Source: Gentiana macrophylla
Taxonomy: Eukaryota > Streptophyta > Magnoliopsida > Gentianales > Gentianaceae
NCBI GenBank assembly: GCA_026214975.1
Contig: CM047815.1
Span: 60,457,852 to 60,521,851, forward strand
Length of the DNA: 64,000 nucleotides
Direction of reading: 5' to 3'
Below, one piece after another: positions 56,056-64,000 of the stretch; the stretch's first letter is position 1; each line of letters begins with the position of its first letter. The notes beneath the pieces were generated by a model. It had not been told where the DNA came from, did no database searches, and was given only the letters and a program-made list of their open reading frames with translations. The position numbers were made by a program, and so were the translations under genes.

Positions 56056-58239
56056 TGTAACACTCTTGTCCTAACTACTAAGTTCTTATCCGGAGAAGGA
56101 ACGTTCGGCATCTGACATTTAGAGTAAATCATGAATCCGAAGTAAGCATCATGTCATATCATAGTACTTAAAGAACGGGTGGAAGAAAAGAAACAAGCAA
56201 GAGACTCGGGAAACTGGCACTCAACACTTTTCATTTAACTAACCCAACCGATTACAACTACTGTCAAACTAAATCATAAACAAGTACTAACATTTATTAC
56301 ATCTCGACTTATCTAAAGAGGAAATTGCCGAAAGACTTCATGGCTCAATTCCTAAGCTTGCTATACACGCTATCCATCCAACCCATCTTCAAGTAGCATA
56401 TCTTCTTATTTCAAATAATAAAGTGAGCACTGGCCGCATGGCCAGTATGGAGAAAGAAGATAAAAAAAAGAGATTCAGGTATGTCAAATGCCGGAAGACA
56501 TGACATGAATCTACTTCATCCAATTCGTAAATAGTTTAAAATTGTAACTTGAAGAATATGTAAAATACCTCATAAAAACATATACTGAACATAAGGAAAC
56601 CCCCTTAAACCACATTAAACAATGCATAGAAAACATGATCTATTAACTACGTTAGTTCATCTTGCGCGTGCTTGTTTATTTTCAAAAATTAGCTACTTAC
56701 TATGTTTAGCCTACTGATCAAACTTACATAAACCATCTACTAACACCTACTTTACTTGTCTACTAACTATAACATGTCTGTGTCTTGTCTGTCATGTTCA
56801 TGTTTATGTTTTGTACTTGCTGAGCATATTCATGTTCTTGTCTTGACCCCCATGTTTTATGTTTCTTACTGGCTTAATTAAGATAAAGGCTTGATGCAAC
56901 ATGGGTAATATGACTAAGCATACATCCAATATGGGTCTGGGTCTGGGTCTGGGTCTGGGTCTGGGTCATGGTACCCTACTTGGTACATCGTCTTGGGAAC
57001 GACATGGGTAATACAACTACTCATACATCTGCCATGGTCTTACGCTCAGTATCATAGTACTCCGCTTAGTACATTGCAAGGTAACTAACTATATACACTT
57101 AGGAGCACATAAAACACATAGATTTCACGTTAAAGTCCATATCTAACCTACGAGAACCTTCTAAGGTCATATCAACACCGAACTCCCATCTCATCTCCAC
57201 CACTCATAACCAAAACGAATACAACAATTTACAAAAAAGTAATTATAAAACATAATAACGTTATGAAAATACGGTTTAACAAATACCCGGCAACAAATAA
57301 TCATGTCTACTTTTATGAAGTTTTACATAAAATAATATTCTAAAAACCTTAACAACATAAATTTTAAACTAAAAAATGGAACCTTTTGGTAAGAAGAATT
57401 TCTTACCTTAAAAACGAGCCAAACAACAACTAACAACAATTATTCCTGAAATTGACTAATTTGATCCGCTAATTCGGAACACCATATCACAATTCCCTTT
57501 TCATGATCCTCCGATAATTTCGCATAAACCCTAATAATTAAAGATACGATCTTTAACCTAAAATTTGGAATTTAAAATAAATATCATAACTTAAAATATA
57601 CTGCCCCATAATCTATTCTCGAATCGGATTAATGAATTGTGTACGGATCATCTTCTTTAATTTCCTTTTCCCCTACGTTCTTCAACCCGTCCGATGCCTG
57701 TGTTCTTCCAACTTATCCAATTGTTTGAACGAGGACCGACCAATGATACAGAATCACAACAAAAAGTGAATTATCCAATTGTTTGACCGAGGACCAACGC
57801 TACATATAATCACAACCATGCATGCAAGTTCATGCATCCGTAATTCTTCTTTGCCGACTCGAACATGCATGCAAATTCATGCATGTATATTTTTTCCAAA
57901 AGATGCATCCTGAATCTGTGTTACGTTCTCCTTTCTACTTCTTTTTTTTAATTTTGAATCACACAACACACACCCCTTACATATGTACTTATAATATAAG
58001 TAGCCTTTTTTCCACGAAATATATTTAATACTTGTGTCAATAACAATCCTAGTCAATCTATAATTTTAGGTAATTATCCTTAATTAACGGATCACCTAGA
58101 TCTTTTCATAATTATCCATTTAAACTAAAAGAGTCACAATCACAATCAAAAACGTCGTTCTCCGTGATTTACTAATTCATAAAATCAACTATCATCAAAA
58201 TTATAAAAATACCCTTAAATAAATGTTCGGAATCTTACA
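56056..58239 (-). repeat. Element E 5' LTR
   Basis: Begins TGTAACACTCTTG and ends GGAATCTTACA. It contains an expanded GGGTCT repeat (about 56934-56966) where the 3' LTR has only GGGTCAGGGTCA. Confidence 0.88.
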
Positions 58240-58290
58240 ATTATCCTAGAATCATGTTTAAAAGTTCAGAATCTTACAATTATCCTAGAA
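58225..58290. repeat. Tandem duplication at the edge of element E
   Basis: A 39-bp unit spanning the LTR end, the target duplication and flank (GTTCGGAATCTTACAATTAT...) is repeated once, GTTCAGAATCTTACAATTAT, from 58264. Confidence 0.85.
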
Positions 58291-58339
58291 GTGATTTTAC
58301 TATTCAAAATTATCATGGATAAAGTTGCCCAAAATTGCT

Positions 58340-59008
58340 TGTGACGAGGACGGATTTAACCAGGCCACGTGTCACGCACACAATACCCGTATAAGTAATA
58401 AAGATAAACTTGATACCCTAACTCTAAGGGCCATGAGCCCTAATATAATCCTAAGGGCCGATCTCCGCCCATAAGAAGGAAGCTGACCAGGTTGATCCCC
58501 AGTCCACCGCAGGTCGGTCAAGACAAAGTAGAGGCCCACCTGTGCAGCTCGGTCACCTTACCTTCGCCTGCTCGCCGTATGTCGGCTAGAGCGTATAATG
58601 ATAAATACATGTTTATCATTATAATTATGGAAAGAATCCTAAGCCATTAAGATTCTGATCTTTATCCTTTAAATCCAATATTTGAATAACGTGATTATCT
58701 CATAAAATCAATGGATAAATACGGCTTAATAACACTTGAAGGATACGGAAGAAGAGTCCACAATGGACACGGTCCATGCAGGCCTAGGGTTTAATGTTCC
58801 CTATATAAACGTTAATAAGAACTACGGCAGACTTGATTCCAACACGGGCTTTGGATACGTAGACAACTTGGAAAAATCTTAGACTCAGTCTAAATCACCC
58901 CACAAAAACCTTCTCCTTATTCATAACTTTTCTACTTGTTTTCCTTGATTCAATTACCACTAGATTAAACGGCCCAGGTTTATACCCGACAAAATTTTGC
59001 TTCGTCCA
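58340..59008 (+). repeat. Gypsy F 5' LTR
   Basis: From TGTGACGAGGACGG to CTTCGTCCA, followed by a PBS. TATA box CCTATATAAACG at about 58799-58810. No second LTR is in the window, so the left border is inferred from the TG and the sequence change. Confidence 0.65.
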
Positions 59009-59026
59009 TTGACGCTAGAAGGAGGG
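59009..59026 (+). promoter_or_regulatory. Gypsy F primer-binding site
   Basis: TTGACGCTAGAAGGAGGG directly after the LTR; closely resembles the PBS of element D. Confidence 0.7.
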
Positions 59027-59379
59027 CCTTCTACTGGTAATATGATAAGGTTTAATAAACTAGGCAATGTTGCCGAATTCCCAGAAGGATCAAGCATTTG
59101 ATGCTAATGAAGTTCTAATCATTAATGGCGAAAAAGATGAATATAATACATTGGGAATTATTCGAGCCTTATGATCAATATCATTTATGGAGGCCCTGGG
59201 AGGACAAATGGCATGATCGCCGATTCCCCAATAAAAAGCAATGGTTCTCAGTGAAGTGGCATATGGTCCACGGAACCCTTTCCTTGCCGATACATAATGG
59301 CGGTTTGTAATTGAAGCCGTGGTTAATCGGAACCTGGTAAAAGAGTATGTGTAGACAATTGGAAGCGCGGTGAACATAC

Positions 59380-59696
59380 TATACCACCGCACTTTTCGAT
59401 CGTTGGAAGTAGAGGGTCGAGAACTAACACCCGTCTCGGCTCCGTTATTTGGTTTCGCCGGGCCACCTGTTTACCTATGTGAATAATTGAGTTAGCCACT
59501 ACCTTCGGCCAAGAGCCAAGTGGTAGAAATTTGATGATCACTCATATCATCGTCCGATCTGCATCTCCCTATAACATTATTATGGGTCGACCAGCCTTGG
59601 TCGACCTCCAAGCTGCCATCTCTTTAGCTCATAACAACCATAAGTTTCCCACTATAGACGGGCCAGTAGAGATCAAAGGGGACATGGAATACTGCT
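59380..59696 (+). pseudogene. Gypsy F protease fragment
   Basis: Frames shift, but the plus strand reads LEVEGRELTPVSAPLFGFAG, then in another frame HIIVRSASPYNIIMGRPALV, DLQAAISLAHNNHKFPTIDG and VEIKGDMEY. Y-N-I-I-M-G-R-P-A-L is the second conserved block of Tat-type aspartic proteases. The D-T-G block is missing upstream, and gag is absent: only about 370 bases separate the PBS from this fragment. The fragment stops at 59696, where an unrelated copia fragment begins. Confidence 0.75.
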
Positions 59697-60588
59697 GACG
59701 ATTCACAATAGATTGCCTCAGAAGGCCCCAAATATCAATATGGATAGGATAAAAAACAACATTAACAATAATATTACTTAAAGGAAAAGGGTTTTCTTCA
59801 GTTTAGCCATAGGACACACAAAGCACAAGTCATGTTCACAGTATTTTACATCAGCTGATTTAGAACTAATGACTTGTAATCTTTTATCAGGCAGATGACC
59901 TAATCTATAATGCCATACAAGGTCATCATCTACTCTATCAGACAAAGTATTGTTTTGTACATAATTACAAACATATTTAACAACAAAAAAATTTCTTTGA
60001 GGTTGTTGCAACAAAATATGGAGTCCTCTATGCAGCTCAGCTGAACCAATCATGTTCTTCTTGTTGTCTTGCAAACACACTTGTTAACAGTGAAGACAGT
60101 TGCACAATCATAATGGTTAATCAAAGTTGGCAAAAACATCAAATTATATTCAAAACCAGCAATGTATAACACATTATGTAAGTCCCTTACATGCACATTA
60201 TTGCCATTAGGTAATCCTACTTTCATGTTAGCCACATGTCTAGGATACTTAATTGCTCTAATGAATACACATTGTGATATGTGGCACCAGAGTCCAAGAT
60301 CCATTTGATAGGTTTTACCAAACTATGGTCACATGATTCTTGAACATATGAGAAATGATCATTCACATCATGAATCTGGTTGACTGCATGCCCAGTAGAA
60401 TCAAAGCTCAACAGAGCCATCAGCTTCTCTAGCTGTTGTGCTGTAAGAGCTGAAAACCTTGATCTAGCTGACATTTGGGCTTAACCGTCTTCTGCTCTAT
60501 TGGACTTGAATCCAGGTCAATAGCCATGTTTCTTATAGCAATTCTCTTCTGTGTGGCCATTAAAACTATGAAACTGCACTGAATCTTC
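59697..60588 (-). pseudogene. Copia fragment G: zinc knuckle, protease and GAG-pre-integrase
   Basis: On the minus strand from the right: a zinc-knuckle relic (SFNGHTEENCYKKHGY, about 60575-60510), the protease with WILDSGATYH (60474-60223; D-S-G-A intact) and LHNVLYIAGFEYNLMFLPTL, then GAG-pre-integrase HYRLGHLPDKRLQVISSKSA and CEHDLCFVCPMAKLKK (to 59778). It ends at about 59697 with the start of the integrase region (RLPQKAPNI-type sequence unclear). No LTR belongs to it. It differs from copia A and B in sequence. Both ends are cut: left against gypsy F, right by insertion of gypsy H. Confidence 0.82.
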
Positions 60589-61180
60589 TGATATACCCGA
60601 ACCGAATTGGGGCCCTGTTCATCTAGATTGGGCCTAGTTAAATAGCCCGATCACTAATATTGGGCTTCTATCCTCTCAGTCCGCACTCATAAGCCGGATC
60701 CTACCCGCTGTTCGTAAGCCGGGTCCAATCCGCTAACTGTAAGTCGGATCTTGTCTGTGGGTCATAAGCCGGACTCCTCCTCTCCGTGTGGTTTCTACCC
60801 ATATGATCAAGCTGCTATCAAGACAAGGCAAATACGAGTCCGCTGCTCGCCATACTTATCTCGCCAGCTGGCTAGTCCACTTGTATTGCATGCATAATTA
60901 TCTTTAATTATATACTCCTAATTGTCTTGTCATGAATAGTAAACCGACATAGTCCTAGCCTATATTTATGGGATCATAATGTAATAGAAGTAAGCCAAGA
61001 ATTAATACAAGCAGAGCTACTCCGCCAATTTGTCGATTCTCTCGTGTTTATTCTCAGGCGTACTTCCGGCAGCTTTATTCTTGTTCACCACCGTGTTCTC
61101 TCCGGAGAAATCATACATATATAGCCATATATCCAAGTATCAACATTGTTACCGCAAACCTGATATTTCATGCAACATCA
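60589..61180 (+). repeat. Gypsy H (Tat lineage) 5' LTR
   Basis: From TGATATACCCGAACC to TTTCATGCAACATCA, followed by the PBS. It contains four roughly 26-30-bp repeats of the type TAAGCCGGATCC (60685-60780). Probable TATA box CCTATATTTATGG at about 60959-60971. The 3' LTR lies beyond the window. Confidence 0.75.
60685..60780. repeat. Short tandem repeats in the gypsy H LTR
   Basis: Four diverged units: CATAAGCCGGATCCTACCCG, CGTAAGCCGGGTCCAATCCG, TGTAAGTCGGATCTTGTC, CATAAGCCGGACTCC. Confidence 0.8.
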
Positions 61181-61181
61181 G

Positions 61182-61201
61182 TTGGCTCCGTTACCTGGAA
61201 C
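61182..61201 (+). promoter_or_regulatory. Gypsy H primer-binding site
   Basis: TTGGCTCCGTTACCTGGAAC after the LTR resembles the common plant gypsy form TTGGCGCCGTTGCCGGGAAC with three changes. Confidence 0.7.
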
Positions 61202-61657
61202 ATCAACATCATTCAGCTTCTGGGGGTCATTTGCTCCACCGCAAAGACGATTCCACGGTGTCTCCGATAGGGACGCCGCCTCCTTCGACCCTCCGATCAA
61301 TAAAACTTTGATCTCCTGGGATAATCCAGCCTAGAAATCATCGTTTTTCCTCATCTCAACAACATACGCAGAGCAAGGATCACCAAATTCCGTGCAAACC
61401 GTCTTATCTTGAAGGAGCACCTGCAAACTCGAACACGAGTCCATCTTTAATACCCAGGTTGGTTTACACGCTCTTAGTCAGTTTCAGATCTTCAAGTAAT
61501 AAGGAATTTGAATACTTGACAAAACCACTTGGAAAATATCCCTTATAAACATCCCCTGCATTTTGATATTTTGAGTTTGAAAAAATATCAAAATATCTCA
61601 CCAAAATATCTCACCAAAATATCTTACTAAAATATCTCTGAAAGATCATAGTCAGAA
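61202..61657 (+). other. Gypsy H leader
   Basis: About 450 bases before gag with no ORF. CAAAATATCTCACCAAAATA-type short repeats at 61580-61640. Confidence 0.6.
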
Positions 61658-62400
61658 ATGGCGGGTTCAAAACACTTTAACCCAGTTACTCCGAGAAAAG
61701 CGGGTAACCAGGTCAACTCACAGCATGCGAACACACAGTGTGGGGAGGCGAGCAGGAGAGTATTATCCGTAGGGGCTGATGCCGGTCAGGACATCACGCC
61801 TGATATGCAAGCACACATAAGAGAAAGGACCAGACTCCATGAGATACACGAGGCGGCAATCAGAAAGAGCCGTGGGAAAGGCGTCGCTGGAGGCGCTCCT
61901 CCAAACAATGAGCATGAGGAGGTCTTAGCGGGGGCGGAATGCCGCTACAACAAAGTTCTTATACCATAGCTTTACAGTCACATATGGATTATGTAGAGGA
62001 GATGCGTGTTGGAAACATGCTGCTTATCACGGAGGGTCTGCCTCCTCATCCTATCTGCAAGTTTACACCTCTAGTACCAGCACCAACGGAGGTACAGCCC
62101 ACTATACATCCGTACGAAAATCAACCTCAGCGGACAGAAAGGGAAGAAAGCAATCATGCCACTTCACAGCTTAAAAGAGGAAGGAGATCAGCTCTAGTTC
62201 GTCTGGGGCCCATGGTCGACGATCGCGGTGCAGCCCCAGGGCGACCAGGAAATCCTCGGCAAGTCCGAACCCGCTTTGAGGGGCAGGGGGAGTCACAGGC
62301 AGAGGAAAGTTACACCCCGCTCCCACCTATCCTAGAAAATTGGGATGAGATGGGCGTAATGAGAAAACAAAATAGAGGAGTCGCAAAAGGGTGCAAACTC
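61658..62400 (+). pseudogene. Gypsy H gag N-terminal region, capsid core missing
   Basis: ATG at 61658 opens a hydrophilic N-terminal region (MAGSKHFNPVTPRKAGNQVN). The frame changes near 61940 and continues as an open stretch to 62409, ending in a proline-rich part YTPLPPILENWDEMGVMRK. In the Tat family the gag capsid domain (with W, F and R-F blocks) should follow, but the sequence jumps to the region just before the zinc knuckle. The deletion point is at about 62360-62400. A gag lacking this core would not form particles. Confidence 0.7.
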
Positions 62401-63125
62401 AAATGTTAAACGAAGTAAGGGACGAACTTCCTGAGCCTTATCCTATGGTTCCGGACGCACGCCGCGATACTACCAAATATTGTGAGTATCACAGGGACAA
62501 GGGTCACACTACAGATGAATGCATACAATTCAAGCGGGCAATTGAAAAGCTACTCGCCCGCGGTAATCACGATCAGTACAAGAGGGATGCTGGGGGACCG
62601 GATAGGAAAAATCATCAAGCCCGTCAGTTCGACAGGAATATCCGGATTATAACAGAGCCTCCACCCAGCAACAACCAGATCAAGAGCCGTATGGGCTCAA
62701 TTAATGAACATGTGGAGAAGCCAACTGTCCTGCGTGGGAACAAGCAACCTCTTGCTTTTACCCGAAACGAGCTGGTGACTTCCGTCAACACAGAGGACAT
62801 GTGTCTTTGCGTTCAATCGGGCATGCGCCAATCGGGTAATGATCGACACCGGAGCATGTTGGGATATCCTATATTACAACTGTTTCATATCCTATATTAC
62901 AACTGTTTCATAGAGCTTGGCTTTGGCAACTCCAATCTGAGGCCGTATAATGGCACCCTTGAGGGTTTCACCAATCACAAGATACAGGTCAAGGGGGCCA
63001 TCGACCTGGATGTACAAATGGACGATTATGCACCCTTTCGAACGGAAAGTGTAACTTTCTTTGTGGTCGATCTTCAGTCAAACTACAACATGATAATCGG
63101 AACACCAGCTTTGAAGCAGTTTTAG
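62391..63125 (+). pseudogene. Gypsy H gag zinc knuckle and aspartic protease
   Basis: A 244-codon open stretch. Residues 28-60 read KYCEYHRDKGHTTDECIQFK, the C-x2-H/C-type zinc knuckle region of Tat gag. The protease active site D-T-G-A is encoded at 62845-62856, but in the +1 frame relative to the open stretch. A 23-bp tandem duplication (62864-62886 and 62887-62909) then restores the original frame, after which FFVVDLQSNYNMIIGTPALK follows (second conserved block, with GTPAL in place of GRPTL). The frame is therefore open but wrong through the catalytic site. Confidence 0.8.
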
Positions 63126-64000
63126 ATGGTTACGTCTATCCTGCATCAGCATGCAAAATTTTACGTCGGGGACAGGATCGGAACATCGATCAGTGAGCCC
63201 GCCGTAGTCCTCACCTATATCCATGATATGAGAGCAGGAAACAAGAGAGCTTGCATTAAGCAACCCGAGGACATGGAAAACATCAACATGGTCAGGGTAG
63301 TAGGCGACTTTGCCTATCAAAGTCGAGTGTGAAACTTTACAAGTCAGGGATGAGCCCGACTTCACGGCAGAGGATGAGTTGGTCGAGGTAGTCATTAACG
63401 ATGAATATCCCGACCAGAAGATCAAGATAGGGGCTCGGCTGAGTCCCTCGGAGAGAGAAGGTTTGATCAAATTGCTTAAGAAGAACCTTGATGCGTTTGC
63501 CTGGGTAGTTACTGATATGAGAGGAGTAGAGGCCGACGTCGCCCTTCATCATCTGAATGTAGACTCCACCTTCAAACCGATACAACAGCGAGCACGACAG
63601 TTTACAAACGAAAAAGAGGCTGTGGTTAAGGTGGAGGTCGGGAAGCTCCTCCAAACAGGGATCATAAAAGAACTCGCATACCCATTTGGTTAGCGAACGT
63701 GGTTATGGTAAAAAAGCACAACGGCAAGTGGAGAATGTACGTCGATTTCACGGACATCAACAAAGCTTGTCTGAATGACCCTTATCAGCTTCCACGAATT
63801 GATCGGTTAGTGGATTCCATCTCTGGTTTTGAAATTCTTAGTTTTCTAGATGCATATTCGGGGTATAATCAAGTGCGAATGGCTGAGTTCGACAAAGAAA
63901 AAAAGGCCTTCAGAGCTGCTGGGGGTTTGTACTACTATGAAATGATGCCCTTCGGGCTGAAAAACGCGGGTTCAACTTATCAGCGGATGGTTAACAAGGT
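63126..64000 (+). pseudogene. Gypsy H reverse transcriptase, N-terminal half (window ends)
   Basis: The linker reads LKKNLDAFAWVVTDMRGVEA and the start of RT EVGKLLQTGIIKELAYP to 63693. A one-base frame change there is followed by WLANVVMVKKHNGKWRMYVD, FTDINKACLNDPYQLPRIDR, FLDAYSGYNQV and MMPFGLKNAGSTYQRMVNKV. These blocks are diagnostic of Tat-lineage gypsy elements. The catalytic Y/F-x-D-D box would fall just past 64000. A stop near 63683-63695 and one frame change are the only defects seen in this half. Confidence 0.87.

Larger units (their letters stand above)
53562..58239 (-). mobile_element. Gypsy derivative E: 2.1-kb LTRs around a 386-bp interior
   Basis: LTRs 53562-55669 and 56056-58239 (2108 and 2184 bp) with perfect target duplications ATTAT (53557-53561 and 58240-58244). 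The interior holds only a PPT at its left end and an initiator tRNA-Met-type PBS at its right end (minus strand TTGGTATCATAGC), so the element is on the minus strand. A sequence just before the PPT resembles the pol C-terminus of gypsy elements. LTRs differ at about 15% of positions in a 130-base sample, so the insertion is old. Confidence 0.87.

Noticed and set aside
58340..59696. Gypsy F and gypsy H as a single element
   Set aside because: Their LTRs and primer sites differ (TTGACGCTAGAAGG versus TTGGCTCCGTTACC), and each has its own leader.

Overview
The window is plant nuclear DNA from a repeat-dense, probably pericentromeric region, most likely of a eudicot. Evidence is the mix of families: Ty1/copia (one Tork-like), Ty3/gypsy of the Athila and Tat types, a Helitron, and MITE-sized Stowaway, Mutator and hAT elements. 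I see no intact host gene. All coding sequence belongs to transposons or to gene fragments they appear to have captured. I did not identify the species.

Positions 1-31451 are one nested stack. Copia A (minus strand, its 3' end beyond the left edge) was split near the start of its gag by copia B (3518-28666; target duplication TTGTT on both sides). Copia B was split in its integrase by an Athila-like gypsy array (6369-26053; ACCAA/ACCAC). The array is LTR-internal-LTR-internal-LTR: two tandem copies share the middle LTR. The 5' LTR of copia A (28798-31451) was itself split by a 2.3-kb Helitron (28874-31196) carrying pieces of a ribosomal protein eS25 gene.

Positions 31781-41262 hold a short inverted-repeat element rich in GTATCC, split by a 9-kb copia-type element (31807-40761) that has 1.7-kb LTRs and no recognisable genes (LARD-like). 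Positions 41385-42649 hold three MITE-like elements of three superfamilies, each with the target duplication expected of its type (2, 9 and 8 bp). Positions 42767-46799 are a candidate Pack-MULE with an exon-like segment, a 1.3-kb minisatellite and a duplicated module.

Positions 47022-53485 are a gypsy element whose gag-pol is gone. It keeps LTRs, PBS, PPT, four different tandem-repeat arrays and a decayed coiled-coil ORF antisense to the element, as in Tat-type elements. Positions 53562-58239 are an old gypsy derivative with 2.1-kb LTRs and only 386 bp between them. Positions 58340-64000 hold a broken gypsy (LTR plus protease scrap), a copia gag-protease fragment on the minus strand, and a Tat-lineage gypsy on the plus strand that runs off the right edge before the RT active site.

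Many apparent frameshifts fall at CAG/CTG sites and differ between sister copies. I suspect part of them are consensus errors at methylated CHG sites, so some elements may be more intact than they look.
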